Shown here one piece after another: positions 35,183 to 43,749 of a stretch of 56,233 nt of DNA. The stretch is from Paenibacillus cremeus. Its GTDB lineage: Bacteria; Bacillota; Bacilli; Paenibacillales; NBRC-103111. The translations under genes and the position numbers were made by a program. Each line of letters opens with the position of its first letter. Within the stretch, counting starts at the first letter, position 1. The notes under the pieces were generated by a model. It did no database searches. It saw only the letters and a program-made list of their open reading frames with translations, and had not been told where the DNA came from. The stretch covers positions 1 through 56,233 of the forward strand of contig NZ_VNJI01000051.1 in the NCBI RefSeq assembly GCF_007786445.1, read 5' to 3'.

Positions 35183-35809
35183 ATGACAAAAGGTATCTTA
35201 GGTAAAAAGCTTGGGATGACTCAAGTGTTTACTCCCGAAGGATTGGTTGTTCCTGTAACTGTAATTGAAGCAGGTCCTTGCACTGTGTTCCAGAAGAAGG
35301 ATGCAGAAAACGACGGTTATGAAGCCATCCAAATCGGTTTTGCAGATAAGAAAGAAAAGCGTGCTAACAAACCTGAGTTGGGCCATGCGAAAAAAGCTGG
35401 CGCAACACCTAAGCGCTACGTTAAAGAAATCCGCGGCGTTCAAATGGGTGACTATGAAGTTGGCCAGGTAATCAAAGCTGACTTGTTCGCTGAGGGTGAA
35501 TTCGTTGATGTAACGGGTACTTCCAAGGGTAAAGGTTTCCAAGGTGTTATCAAGAGACATAATCAATCCAGAGGTCCAATGGCTCACGGTTCCCGTTATC
35601 ACCGCGGTCCAGGTTCCATGGGTTCGATTCAAGCCAACCGTGTTCCTAAAGGTAAAAACCTGCCAGGTCACATGGGTAAAGAAACAGTTACGATCCAGAA
35701 GCTTGAGGTCGTTAAAGTGGATACAGAGCGCAATGTGCTCCTCATTAAAGGTTCCATTCCAGGACCTAAAAACAGCTTCGTAACCGTGAAGTCTTCGGTG
35801 AAGAAGTAA
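35183..35809 (+). CDS. rplC: Ribosomal protein L3
   Basis: A 208-residue primary assembly protein of the large subunit whose long loop reaches towards the peptidyl-transferase centre. It starts MTKGILGKKLGMTQVF; the loop 'MAHGSRYHRGPGSMGS' and 'KGKNLPGHMGKE' are intact. ATG 35183 follows AGAGGTG and matches the family start better than the upstream in-frame codon at 35174. Confidence 0.97.
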   Translation: MTKGILGKKLGMTQVFTPEGLVVPVTVIEAGPCTVFQKKDAENDGYEAIQIGFADKKEKRANKPELGHAKKAGATPKRYVKEIRGVQMGDYEVGQVIKADLFAEGEFVDVTGTSKGKGFQGVIKRHNQSRGPMAHGSRYHRGPGSMGSIQANRVPKGKNLPGHMGKETVTIQKLEVVKVDTERNVLLIKGSIPGPKNSFVTVKSSVKK

Positions 35810-35833
35810 TAACGCGAGAAAGGAGGATAACAG

Positions 35834-36457
35834 ATGCCTAAAGTAGCAGTATTTAATGTTAGTGGTGCCCAGGTAGGCGAAGTTGAGCTGTCCGAATCCG
35901 TATTCGGAATCGAGCCGCATGCTCATGCATTGAATGAAGCGGTATTGATGCAGCGCGCATCCCTTCGTGCTGGTACGCATAAAACAAAAGGTCGTTCTGA
36001 AGTGCGCGGCGGTGGCCGTAAGCCTTGGAAACAAAAAGGTACTGGTCGTGCCCGTCAAGGTAGTATCCGCTCTCCACAATGGAAAGGCGGCGGTATCGTA
36101 TTTGGACCGACTCCACGCAGCTATTCTTACAAGCTGCCTAAGAAAGTTCGCCGTTTGGCAATCAAATCCGCGTTGTCTTCCAAGGTGAAAGCAAGCGAAA
36201 TTATCGTTTTGGATCAGCTTACATTGGCTGCGCCTAAGACGAAAGAATTCGCAGCTATTTTGAACAACCTCAAAGTAGATCGCAAAGCATTGGTAGTGAC
36301 TGCAGCTTATGACGAGAACGTAGCATTGTCCACACGTAACATTCCAGGCGTGAAGTTTGTCGCGGCTGAAGGGATCAACGTGCTTGATGTTATGGTTTAC
36401 GACAAGCTGATCATCACGAAAGACGCGGTGCAAAAAGTAGAGGAGGTGTTTGCGTAA
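35834..36457 (+). CDS. rplD: Ribosomal protein L4
   Basis: A 207-residue protein lining the peptide exit tunnel. The extended basic loop 'KPWKQKGTGRARQGSIRSPQWKGGG' (about 65-90), where macrolide-resistance changes occur, is wild type in appearance. In E. coli L4 represses the S10 operon; whether it does so here is unknown. AAAGGAGG precedes ATG 35834. The stop overlaps the rplW start by one base (TAATG). Confidence 0.97.
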   Translation: MPKVAVFNVSGAQVGEVELSESVFGIEPHAHALNEAVLMQRASLRAGTHKTKGRSEVRGGGRKPWKQKGTGRARQGSIRSPQWKGGGIVFGPTPRSYSYKLPKKVRRLAIKSALSSKVKASEIIVLDQLTLAAPKTKEFAAILNNLKVDRKALVVTAAYDENVALSTRNIPGVKFVAAEGINVLDVMVYDKLIITKDAVQKVEEVFA

Positions 36458-36747
36458 TGAAAAACCCTCGCGATATTATTAAGCGCCCAATCATTACTGA
36501 ACGTTCCAGCGAAATGATGGCTGACAAGAAATATGTTTTCGAAGTCGACATCCGTTCGAACAAAACAGAAGTGAAGCAAGCGATCGAGCAAATTTTCAAA
36601 GTGAAAGTTACGAATGTAAATACACTTAGAATGCCTGCTAAGCCAAAGCGTTATGGTCGTTATTCCGGTTATACTTCCGAGTGGAAGAAAGCCATCGTAA
36701 CCCTGAGCGCAGACAGCAAAGAGCTGGAGTTCTTTGAATCGGTATAA
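36457..36747 (+). CDS. rplW: Ribosomal protein L23
   Basis: A 96-residue protein at the tunnel exit that docks trigger factor and the signal recognition particle. It starts MKNPRDIIKRPIITERS and carries the conserved 'KYVFEVDIRSNKTEVKQAIEQIF' stretch. One-base overlap with rplD implies coupled translation; the Shine-Dalgarno GAGGAGGTG lies within rplD. Confidence 0.97.
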   Translation: MKNPRDIIKRPIITERSSEMMADKKYVFEVDIRSNKTEVKQAIEQIFKVKVTNVNTLRMPAKPKRYGRYSGYTSEWKKAIVTLSADSKELEFFESV

Positions 36748-36777
36748 GTAATCTTCTAAAGTAAGGAGGGAATCCAC

Positions 36778-37608
36778 GTGCCAATCAAAAAATACAAACC
36801 AACGTCACCTGCTAGACGTGCGATGTCGGTTTCTACATTTGAAGAAATCACAACATCCACACCGGAGAAGTCGCTTTTGGCGCCTCTGAGCAAAAATGCA
36901 GGCCGTAACAACCAAGGTAAAATTACGGTTCGTCATCAAGGCGGCGGACACAAGCGTAAATACCGTATTATCGACTTCAAGCGGACGAAAGATGGAATAC
37001 CCGGTAACGTTGCTACAATCGAGTATGATCCTAACCGCTCTGCTAACATCGCTTTGATCAACTATGCTGATGGTGAGAAGCGTTATATTCTCGCTCCTAA
37101 AGGTTTGAAAGTGGGCGACAAGATCGTTTCCGGTCCTGACGCGGACATCAAAATCGGTAACGCATTGCCGATGGAGAACATCCCAGTTGGTACAGTGATT
37201 CACAACATCGAGTTGAAGCCAGGCAAAGGCGGCCAATTGGTTCGCGCAGCTGGTACAGAAGCTCAACTTCTCGGTAAAGAGGATATTTACGTAATCGTAC
37301 GTCTGTCCTCCGGTGAAATGAGAAGAATCTTGAAAGTTTGCCGCGCAACCATCGGTTCCGTAGGTAACGAAGATCACGAACTCGTGAAAATCGGTAAAGC
37401 TGGACGTTCCCGTTGGCTCGGCCAAAGACCGGAAGTTCGCGGTTCCGTAATGAACCCTAACGATCACCCTCACGGTGGTGGTGAAGGCCGTTCGCCAATC
37501 GGACGCAAATCTCCAATGTCTCCTTGGGGCAAACCGACACTTGGTTACAAAACTCGGAAGAAGAACAAAGCTTCCAATCAATATATTATTCGTCGCCGCA
37601 CGAAATAA
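36778..37608 (+). CDS. rplB: Ribosomal protein L2
   Basis: A 276-residue primary rRNA-binding protein needed for subunit joining and peptidyl transfer. The SH3-like and OB-like domains are followed by the C-terminal 'VMNPNDHPHGGGEGRSPIG' segment with the conserved functional histidine. GTG 36778 follows AAGGAGGG. Normal length for Bacilli. Confidence 0.97.
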   Translation: MPIKKYKPTSPARRAMSVSTFEEITTSTPEKSLLAPLSKNAGRNNQGKITVRHQGGGHKRKYRIIDFKRTKDGIPGNVATIEYDPNRSANIALINYADGEKRYILAPKGLKVGDKIVSGPDADIKIGNALPMENIPVGTVIHNIELKPGKGGQLVRAAGTEAQLLGKEDIYVIVRLSSGEMRRILKVCRATIGSVGNEDHELVKIGKAGRSRWLGQRPEVRGSVMNPNDHPHGGGEGRSPIGRKSPMSPWGKPTLGYKTRKKNKASNQYIIRRRTK

Positions 37609-37647
37609 TTTTGGTTTCGGTTCGGTTAAAGAAGGGAGGAACGAAGC

Positions 37648-37932
37648 ATGGGTCGCAGTTTGAAAAAAGGGCCGTTTATTGATGGCTATCTTTTGAAGAA
37701 AGTTGAAGCTTTGGGAACTGAGGGCACTAAGAAGCAAGTAATCAAAACTTGGTCCCGCCGCTCCACGATTTTCCCGCAATTCATCGGCCACACATTTGCT
37801 GTTTATGATGGCAAGAAACATGTTCCGGTATATGTAACTGAAGATATGGTCGGACATAAGCTGGGTGAATTTGCTCCAACCCGTACTTACAAAGGTCACT
37901 CCGGTGATGACAAGAAAACGGGCAAGCGCTAA
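37648..37932 (+). CDS. rpsS: Ribosomal protein S19
   Basis: A 94-residue protein of the small-subunit head that contacts S13 and the A-site tRNA region. It starts MGRSLKKGPFIDGYLL and contains the signature 'IGHTFAVYDGKKHVPVYV' and 'LGEFAPTRTYKGH'. AAGGGAGG precedes ATG 37648. Standard position between rplB and rplV. Confidence 0.97.
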   Translation: MGRSLKKGPFIDGYLLKKVEALGTEGTKKQVIKTWSRRSTIFPQFIGHTFAVYDGKKHVPVYVTEDMVGHKLGEFAPTRTYKGHSGDDKKTGKR

Positions 37933-37979
37933 GAATTACTCGTGATATAGATTAGTTGTGAATGAGAGGAGGTACTTCC

Positions 37980-38315
37980 ATGCAACAAGCTAAAGCTATT
38001 GCAAGATATGTCCGAATTGCTCCCCGTAAGGTTCAATTAGTTGTTGATTTGATCCGCGGTAAGCAAGTGGGTGAAGCGATCGCGATTTTGCGTCACACTC
38101 CAAAGTCGGCTTCCCCAGTCGTTGAGAAGCTTTTGAACTCGGCTATCGCCAATGCAGAGCATAACTACTCCTTGGATCCTAACAGTCTGGTAGTTAGCAC
38201 TGTATTTGTAGATCAAGGTCCAACTTTGAAGAGATTCCGTCCTCGCGCTATGGGTCGTGCGAGCCGCATCAATAAACGTACCAGCCACATTACATTAGTG
38301 GTATCTGAGAAATAA
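37980..38315 (+). CDS. rplV: Ribosomal protein L22
   Basis: A 111-residue protein with a globular domain and a long beta hairpin lining the exit tunnel ('DQGPTLKRFRPRAMGRASRINKRTSHIT'), the region linked to macrolide resistance. ATG 37980 follows AGGAGGT; the frame upstream to 37962 is not needed. Two to three residues shorter at the C-terminus than B. subtilis L22, within family variation. Confidence 0.96.
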   Translation: MQQAKAIARYVRIAPRKVQLVVDLIRGKQVGEAIAILRHTPKSASPVVEKLLNSAIANAEHNYSLDPNSLVVSTVFVDQGPTLKRFRPRAMGRASRINKRTSHITLVVSEK

Positions 38316-38328
38316 GGAGGGATAACGT

Positions 38329-38994
38329 GTGGGTCAGAAAGTAAACCCGGTAGGACTTAGAGTAGGTATCATTCGCGACTGGGAATCCAAATGGTTCGCT
38401 GGAAAAGATTTCGGCGATCTCTTGATGGAAGACGTCAAAATTCGCGAATACTTAAAAGGCAAGCTGAAAGAATCCGCTGTTTCCCGCATCGAGATCGAGC
38501 GTGCGGCGAATCGCGTGAACGTTACGATTCATACGGCTAAGCCTGGTATGGTAATCGGTAAAGGCGGTTCCGAGGTTGAAGTAATCCGCGCTTACCTGTC
38601 CAAGTTGACGAACGGTAAGAAAGTTCATATCAACATCACTGAAATCAAAAACTCGGATCTGGATGCGATCTTGGTTGCAGAAAGCATTGCACAACAATTG
38701 GAGCGTCGCGTTTCCTTCCGTCGTGCATTGAAACAAGCTATCCAAAGAACTATGAGATCCGGCGCTAAAGGTATTAAAACATCGGTTAGCGGTCGTTTAG
38801 GCGGAGCGGAAATCGCTAGAACGGAAGGGTACAGCGAGGGTACGGTACCACTTCATACGCTGCGTGCAGACATCGACTACGGTACTGCGGAAGCACATAC
38901 CACTTATGGTCGTATCGGCGTAAAAGTATGGATCTATCGTGGCGAAGTTCTTCCAACGGCTAAGAAAAAGGTCGCAACGGAAGGAGGCAACTAA
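38329..38994 (+). CDS. rpsC: Ribosomal protein S3
   Basis: A 221-residue protein at the mRNA entry site with helicase-like function. The KH type II domain has the GKGG loop (VIGKGGSEVEV, about 84-94), and the C-terminal domain 'GRLGGAEIARTEGYSEGTVPL' is complete. GTG 38329 follows AAGGAGGG. Standard place between rplV and rplP. Confidence 0.97.
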   Translation: MGQKVNPVGLRVGIIRDWESKWFAGKDFGDLLMEDVKIREYLKGKLKESAVSRIEIERAANRVNVTIHTAKPGMVIGKGGSEVEVIRAYLSKLTNGKKVHINITEIKNSDLDAILVAESIAQQLERRVSFRRALKQAIQRTMRSGAKGIKTSVSGRLGGAEIARTEGYSEGTVPLHTLRADIDYGTAEAHTTYGRIGVKVWIYRGEVLPTAKKKVATEGGN

Positions 38995-38996
38995 TC

Positions 38997-39431
38997 ATGT
39001 TAGTTCCTAAACGTGTAAAACACCGCAAAGAGCACCGCGGCAATATGCGCGGCAACGCTAAAGGCGGAGCTGAAGTTCATTTCGGCGAATACGGTCTGCA
39101 AGCTCTTGAGCCGGCTTGGGTAACCAACCGTCAAATCGAAGCTGCCCGTATCGCGATGACTCGTTATATCAAACGTGGTGGTAAAGTTTGGATTAAGATT
39201 TTCCCTTCCAAGCCAATCACGCAAAAGCCGCTTGAAGTCCGGATGGGTAGCGGTAAAGGTAACGTTGAGAAATGGGTTGCTGTCGTTAAGCCAGGTAAAG
39301 TTCTGTTTGAACTTGCAGGCGTAAGCGAAGAAATTGCCCGTGAAGCTATGCGTCTCGCGTCTCACAAGCTGCCAATCAAGACGAAGTTTGTGAAAAGAGA
39401 AGAAGTGGGTGGTGAAGCAAATGAAAGCTAG
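38997..39431 (+). CDS. rplP: Ribosomal protein L16
   Basis: A 144-residue protein near the A-site finger that organises tRNA binding. It begins MLVPKRVKHRKEHRG and has the conserved 'MGSGKGNVEKWVAVVKPGKVLFE' block. Only two bases separate it from rpsC, and its end overlaps rpmC by 11 bases, so all three are probably coupled. The Shine-Dalgarno GGAAGGAGG is inside rpsC. Confidence 0.97.
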   Translation: MLVPKRVKHRKEHRGNMRGNAKGGAEVHFGEYGLQALEPAWVTNRQIEAARIAMTRYIKRGGKVWIKIFPSKPITQKPLEVRMGSGKGNVEKWVAVVKPGKVLFELAGVSEEIAREAMRLASHKLPIKTKFVKREEVGGEANES

Positions 39432-39621
39432 TGAATTTCGCAACTTAACCACTGCTGAGATCGAACAAAAAATTGCCGGATTTAAAGAGCAACTCTTTAA
39501 CCTCCGTTTTCAACTGGCTACCGGTCAACTGGATAATCCCGTACAAATTCAAAAAGTCCGCAAAGAGATTGCCCGGGCAAAAACTGTTTTGCGTGAAAGA
39601 GAATTGGGAATCACTAGTTAA
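39421..39621 (+). CDS. rpmC: Ribosomal protein L29
   Basis: A 66-residue helical hairpin protein next to L23 at the tunnel exit. It starts MKASEFRNLTTAEIEQKI and contains the family block 'LFNLRFQLATGQLDN'. ATG 39421 matches the B. subtilis start; the earlier in-frame GTG at 39409 coincides with the GGGTGGTGA Shine-Dalgarno. It overlaps rplP by 11 bases. Confidence 0.96.
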   Translation: MKASEFRNLTTAEIEQKIAGFKEQLFNLRFQLATGQLDNPVQIQKVRKEIARAKTVLRERELGITS

Positions 39622-39644
39622 TGAATGAGAGAGGAGGATCTCAC

Positions 39645-39908
39645 ATGGCTGAACGCAACGAGCGTAAAACGCAAGTGGGTAAAGTAGTGAGTGACAAAAT
39701 GGATAAAACCATTGTTGTTGCTGTAGAAACCTACAAAAAGCACGACTTGTACCACAAGCGCATCAAATACACCAAGAAGTTTAAGGCTCATGACGAAAAC
39801 AATGAAGCTAACATCGGTGACGTTGTAGAAATCATGGAAACCCGCCCAATCTCCAAAGACAAGCGTTGGAGACTGGTTAAAGTAGTAGAAAAAGCGGTTA
39901 TCGTTTAA
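39645..39908 (+). CDS. rpsQ: Ribosomal protein S17
   Basis: An 87-residue OB-fold protein that binds 16S rRNA early in assembly. The signature 'GKVVSDKMDKTIVVAVETYKKH' and 'DVVEIMETRPISKDKRWRLV' are present. ATG 39645 follows GAGGAGG; the ATG at 39621 just after rpmC would place the Shine-Dalgarno inside the gene and is rejected. Confidence 0.97.
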   Translation: MAERNERKTQVGKVVSDKMDKTIVVAVETYKKHDLYHKRIKYTKKFKAHDENNEANIGDVVEIMETRPISKDKRWRLVKVVEKAVIV

Positions 39909-39949
39909 TATTAGTTCCTGGCATCAAGTCCGGAAGGAGGGAATACACA

Positions 39950-40318
39950 ATGATTCAACCATTTACTCGTTTGGCCGTAGCTGACAACTCTGGTGCTAAA
40001 TCGCTGATGTGTATCCGCGTATTGGGTGGTACGGGTCGCCGTACAGCTAATATCGGAGACTTAATCGTTTGCTCCGTGAAAGAAGCAACACCAGGTGGCG
40101 TTGTCAAAAAGGGTGACGTTGTTAAGGCTGTAGTTGTGCGTACGAGACGCGGTGCTCGTCGTAAGGACGGATCCTACATCACTTTTGATGAGAATGCAGC
40201 TGTTATCGTAAAAGAAGACAAGAGCCCTCGTGGCACTCGTATCTTTGGACCGGTAGCACGTGAACTCCGTGACAGAGATTTCATGAAAATCGTATCTCTG
40301 GCTCCAGAGGTTATCTAA
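39950..40318 (+). CDS. rplN: Ribosomal protein L14
   Basis: A 122-residue large-subunit interface protein that forms part of bridge B8 and binds the silencing factor RsfS. It starts MIQPFTRLAVADNSGAK and has 'FDENAAVIVKEDKSPRGTRIFGPVARELR'. GGAAGGAGGG precedes ATG 39950. A hairpin-containing 88-base gap follows before rplX. Confidence 0.98.
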   Translation: MIQPFTRLAVADNSGAKSLMCIRVLGGTGRRTANIGDLIVCSVKEATPGGVVKKGDVVKAVVVRTRRGARRKDGSYITFDENAAVIVKEDKSPRGTRIFGPVARELRDRDFMKIVSLAPEVI

Positions 40319-40370
40319 TTGTACGAAATAAGCTTTCAACGGAGAGCTTAAGCTAATCCTTACGAAGTCA

Positions 40371-40386
40371 GCATTCCTACGAATGC
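40371..40386 (+). other. Hairpin just upstream of the rplX ribosome binding site
   Basis: GCATTC-CTAC-GAATGC forms a 6-bp stem with a four-base loop, four bases before AGGAGGTG. A longer weak stem AAGCT/AGCTT lies upstream at about 40330-40350. Position suggests an effect on rplX translation or mRNA processing; not a terminator. Confidence 0.4.
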
Positions 40387-40406
40387 TCACAGGAGGTGTA
40401 AACGAA

Positions 40407-40760
40407 ATGCCAAAACAACCGAAGAAACTCGAGTCCCATAACAATAAATTGCACGTTAAGAAAGAAGACAACGTATTTGTTATTACTGGGAAAGACAAAG
40501 GCAAAAAAGGCCGCGTACTCGCAGCGTTTCCTCGTGAAAACCGAGTGTTGGTTGAAGGTGTGAATCTAATCAAGAAGCACACTAAGCCATCCCAGCAAAA
40601 TCCGCAAGGCGGCATCATTGAGCAAGAAGCTCCAATTCACGTGTCCAACGTGATGCTCATTGATCCAAAGAGCGGCCAACCTACACGTGTAGGTTACAAA
40701 GTGCTTGAGAACGGTAAAAAAGTCCGCGTCGCGAAAAAATCCGGCGAGGTTATCGATTAA
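40407..40760 (+). CDS. rplX: Ribosomal protein L24
   Basis: A 117-residue assembly-initiator protein of the large subunit with an N-terminal KOW domain ('DNVFVITGKDKGKKGRVLAAFP'). It is a little longer than the 103-residue B. subtilis protein because of an N-terminal MPKQPKKLESHN extension and loop. ATG 40407 follows AGGAGGTG with nine-base spacing. Confidence 0.95.
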   Translation: MPKQPKKLESHNNKLHVKKEDNVFVITGKDKGKKGRVLAAFPRENRVLVEGVNLIKKHTKPSQQNPQGGIIEQEAPIHVSNVMLIDPKSGQPTRVGYKVLENGKKVRVAKKSGEVID

Positions 40761-40792
40761 TCGTAAAGGTAAGAAAGGAGGTACATGGAACG

Positions 40793-41335
40793 ATGGCAGC
40801 AAGAATGAAAGATCGTTTTCTGAACGAAATCACTCCTGCACTCATGCAAAAGTTTAACTACACTTCCGTGATGCAGGTTCCTAAGATTGAAAAGGTCGTT
40901 ATCAACATGGGTGTTGGTGAAGCTGTTTCCAACTCCAAAGTGCTTGATGTCGCTGTGGCAGAACTCCAATTGATCTCTGGTCAAAAGCCAGTAATCACTA
41001 GAGCTAAAAAATCCATCGCAGGCTTCAAACTCCGCGAAAATATGCCGATCGGTGTGAAGGTAACCCTTCGCGGCGAGCGTATGTATCAATTCCTGGATAA
41101 ATTGTTCAACGTTGCACTTCCGCGTGTACGCGACTTCCGTGGTATTTCTAACAAAGCATTCGACGGTCGTGGTAACTACACACTTGGTTTGAAAGAGCAA
41201 CTCATTTTCCCAGAAGTTGAGTATGACAAAGTGGATAAAGTTCGCGGTATGGATATCGTTATCGTAACTACGGCTAAGACGGACGAGGAGTCCCGTGAAT
41301 TATTAACCCAATTAGGTATGCCGTTTACTAAATAA
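40793..41335 (+). CDS. rplE: Ribosomal protein L5
   Basis: A 180-residue protein of the central protuberance that binds 5S rRNA and contacts the P-site tRNA. The block 'YTSVMQVPKIEKVVINMGVGEA' and 'KKSIAGFKLRENMPIGVKVTLRGERMY' are standard. Shine-Dalgarno AAGGAGGT is ten bases from ATG 40793; an out-of-frame ATG lies between them at 40785. Confidence 0.97.
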   Translation: MAARMKDRFLNEITPALMQKFNYTSVMQVPKIEKVVINMGVGEAVSNSKVLDVAVAELQLISGQKPVITRAKKSIAGFKLRENMPIGVKVTLRGERMYQFLDKLFNVALPRVRDFRGISNKAFDGRGNYTLGLKEQLIFPEVEYDKVDKVRGMDIVIVTTAKTDEESRELLTQLGMPFTK

Positions 41336-41367
41336 TAGGGCGGCATAATCGGAGGTGTAAACTTAAA

Positions 41368-41553
41368 GTGGCAAAAACTTCGATGAAGATAAAGCAGCAA
41401 CGCGCACCAAAGTTTAAGGTTCAAGCCTATACTCGTTGCGAGCGCTGCGGTCGTCCACATTCCGTACTTCGTAAGTTCAAAATTTGCAGAATTTGCTTCC
41501 GCGAATTAGCATACAAAGGCCAGATTCCTGGCGTTAAGAAAGCAAGCTGGTAA
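41368..41553 (+). CDS. rpsZ: Ribosomal protein S14, zinc form (type Z)
   Basis: A 61-residue short S14 with a zinc ribbon: CERC and CRIC pairs supply four cysteines. This is the housekeeping zinc form of Bacillota; a zinc-independent paralogue, if any, is not in this window. GTG 41368 follows GGAGGTG. Standard position between rplE and rpsH. Confidence 0.97.
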   Translation: MAKTSMKIKQQRAPKFKVQAYTRCERCGRPHSVLRKFKICRICFRELAYKGQIPGVKKASW

Positions 41554-41586
41554 AACTCAAAGCTTCGGGAAGGAGGTTTACAAAAC

Positions 41587-41985
41587 ATGGTTATGTCCGA
41601 TCCAATTGCAGATATGCTTACACGCATTCGCAACGCAAACGTAGTTCGTCATGAGACTGTTGAAATTCCTGCTTCTTCGATCAAGCGCGAAATCGCTGAG
41701 ATCCTGAAGAAGGAAGGCTTCATCCGTGACGCTGAATATATCGAAGATAACAAGCAAGGTATCATTCGCGTGTTCCTGAAATACGGTCCGAACCAAGAGC
41801 GCGTTATCACTGGTCTGAAAAGAATCAGCAAGCCTGGCCTGCGCGTTTACGCGAAAAGCCAAGAGGTACCTCGCGTACTCGGCGGTCTCGGAATTGCAAT
41901 TCTGTCCACCTCCAAAGGGGTTATGACAGATAAAGAAGCACGTCAATCCAAAGCTGGCGGAGAAGTTATCTGCTACGTTTGGTAA
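41587..41985 (+). CDS. rpsH: Ribosomal protein S8
   Basis: A 132-residue 16S central-domain binding protein; starts MVMSDPIADMLTRIRNAN and ends AGGEVICYVW as in Bacilli. In E. coli S8 represses the spc operon; no S8 site could be recognised here. AAGGAGGT precedes ATG 41587. Confidence 0.97.
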   Translation: MVMSDPIADMLTRIRNANVVRHETVEIPASSIKREIAEILKKEGFIRDAEYIEDNKQGIIRVFLKYGPNQERVITGLKRISKPGLRVYAKSQEVPRVLGGLGIAILSTSKGVMTDKEARQSKAGGEVICYVW

Positions 41986-42015
41986 TTACGATTTTTAAAG
42001 AACGGAGGTGCAAAT

Positions 42016-42558
42016 ATGTCCCGTATTGGTCGCAAGCCCATCACGATCCCAAGTGGAGTAAACGTGACTTTAGATAACACATTGATTACGGTTAAAGGAC
42101 CTAAAGGTACTTTGAGCCGCGAGCTGCATAAGGATATGAAGATTAGCGTTGAGGACAATGTCCTGACTGTAGAGCGCCCTTCTGATAATAAATTGCATCG
42201 CTCCCTGCATGGTACTACGCGCAGCGTGGTTCAAAACATGGTTAGTGGTGTAACTGATGGTTTCGTTAAGAACCTTGACCTCGTTGGCGTAGGTTACCGT
42301 GCGAACAAATCCGGCAACAAGCTGGTATTGAACGTTGGTTATTCCCACCCAGTTGAGATCGAGCCAGAGAACGGTATTGAGTTCGAAGTTCCTTCGAACA
42401 CTAAGATCATCGTTAAAGGTATCGATAAAGAATTGGTCGGCGCTACTGCTGCTAAAGTTCGTTCCGTTCGTGAACCAGAACCTTACAAAGGTAAAGGTAT
42501 CAAGTATGAAGGCGAACGTATTCTTCGTAAAGAAGGTAAAGCCGGTAAGAAGAAATAA
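42016..42558 (+). CDS. rplF: Ribosomal protein L6
   Basis: A 180-residue two-domain protein near the sarcin-ricin loop and factor site. The second-domain signature 'PEPYKGKGIKYEGERILRKEGKAGKK' is complete. GGAGGTG precedes ATG 42016. Standard spc order. Confidence 0.97.
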   Translation: MSRIGRKPITIPSGVNVTLDNTLITVKGPKGTLSRELHKDMKISVEDNVLTVERPSDNKLHRSLHGTTRSVVQNMVSGVTDGFVKNLDLVGVGYRANKSGNKLVLNVGYSHPVEIEPENGIEFEVPSNTKIIVKGIDKELVGATAAKVRSVREPEPYKGKGIKYEGERILRKEGKAGKKK

Positions 42559-42619
42559 GGCGGCTTAAATAAATTAGCACTGCAGATTCGGATCTAACCC
42601 GAAAGGAGTGAACCCTAGA

Positions 42620-42988
42620 ATGATTACTAAAGGCGATAAAAATAAAGCTCGTCTGAAAAGACACCTTCGCGTTCGTAAGAAAATTCAAGGAACGGCTGAG
42701 CGTCCACGCCTCAACATTTTCCGTTCTTCCAAGCACATGTATGCACAATTGATCGATGATGTAAAAGGCGTGACTATCGCAGCAGCATCGACTCAAGATA
42801 AAGCTCTGAAAGAAACTATCGGTAACGGCGGTAACGCTGAAGCTGCTACTAAAGTAGGCGCTTTGATCGCAGAACGTGCTAAGCAAGCAGGAGTAGACAA
42901 AGTGGTTTTTGACCGCGGCGGATACCTGTACCATGGACGTGTTAAAGCACTTGCAGATGCTGCTCGTGAAGCAGGTCTTGAATTCTAA
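42620..42988 (+). CDS. rplR: Ribosomal protein L18
   Basis: A 122-residue 5S rRNA-binding protein. It starts MITKGDKNKARLKRHLRVRKKI and ends 'FDRGGYLYHGRVKALADAAREAGLEF'. ATG 42620 is the family start, with AAGGAGTG ten bases upstream; the GTG at 42608 is inside the Shine-Dalgarno. Confidence 0.97.
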   Translation: MITKGDKNKARLKRHLRVRKKIQGTAERPRLNIFRSSKHMYAQLIDDVKGVTIAAASTQDKALKETIGNGGNAEAATKVGALIAERAKQAGVDKVVFDRGGYLYHGRVKALADAAREAGLEF

Positions 42989-43017
42989 TATAATCTACAA
43001 ACAAGGAGGTTAAGGTC

Positions 43018-43515
43018 TTGCGTATTGATCCCAATACTTTAGAGCTGACTGAAAAAGTCGTTCATATTAACCGCGTTGCTAAAGTAGTAAAAGGCGGTCG
43101 TCGTTTTAGCTTTAGCGCGCTCGTAGTTGTGGGCGACGGTAAAGGTTGGGTAGGCGCTGGAATCGGTAAAGCTTCCGAGGTACCTGATGCGATTCGCAAA
43201 GGTATCGAAGATGCGAAGAAAAACCTGATTCACGTTCCTATCGTTGGAACTACTATTCCTCACCTGGTGACTGGACATTTTGGCGCGGGCCGCGTACTTC
43301 TGAAGCCTGCTTCGAAAGGTACCGGAGTTATCGCCGGCGGTCCTGTTCGTGCAGTGCTCGAACTGGCTGGCGTAGGCGACATCTTGACGAAGTCCCTTGG
43401 GTCTTCGAACTCCATCAACATGGTTAACGCTACCTTGGAAGGCCTTGGACGCCTGAAGCGTGCGGAAGAGGTTGCAAAGCTTCGCGGAAAAACCGTAGAA
43501 GAACTCTTAGGTTAG
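43018..43515 (+). CDS. rpsE: Ribosomal protein S5
   Basis: A 165-residue protein at the mRNA entry site, involved in fidelity. The double-stranded-RNA-binding-like N-terminal domain 'RVAKVVKGGRRFSFSALVVVGDGKGWVG' contains the loop changed in spectinomycin resistance, wild type here. The TTG start at 43018 follows AAGGAGG with seven-base spacing and aligns with the Bacillus N-terminus. Confidence 0.96.
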   Translation: MRIDPNTLELTEKVVHINRVAKVVKGGRRFSFSALVVVGDGKGWVGAGIGKASEVPDAIRKGIEDAKKNLIHVPIVGTTIPHLVTGHFGAGRVLLKPASKGTGVIAGGPVRAVLELAGVGDILTKSLGSSNSINMVNATLEGLGRLKRAEEVAKLRGKTVEELLG

Positions 43516-43525
43516 GAGGGATACC

Positions 43526-43714
43526 ATGGCTAAGCAATTGCAAATCACCCTCAAGCGCAGCCTGATCGGTCGTCCTGAACCGCAACGTAAAACCGTTGCT
43601 GCTCTTGGACTTCGCAAGCTGCATCAAACTGTCACTCAAGCTGATAATGCTGCAATCCGCGGTATGGTGAGCCAAGTACAGCATTTGATCGAAGTTAAAG
43701 AAGTAGAAGCATAA
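43526..43714 (+). CDS. rpmD: Ribosomal protein L30
   Basis: A 62-residue large-subunit protein; 'KQLQITLKRSLIGRPEPQRKTVAALGLRKLHQTV' is the family core. TTAGGAGGG precedes ATG 43526, ten bases after rpsE. Standard spc order. Confidence 0.96.
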   Translation: MAKQLQITLKRSLIGRPEPQRKTVAALGLRKLHQTVTQADNAAIRGMVSQVQHLIEVKEVEA

Positions 43715-43749
43715 ATCGTTTAATTAAAAAGCTAGAGGAGGTGCAAACG

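Noticed and set aside
35198..36433. 411-codon minus-strand frame across rplC-rplD
   Set aside because: Shadow caused by ribosomal-protein codon bias; it ignores the intergenic spacer and has no homologous features.
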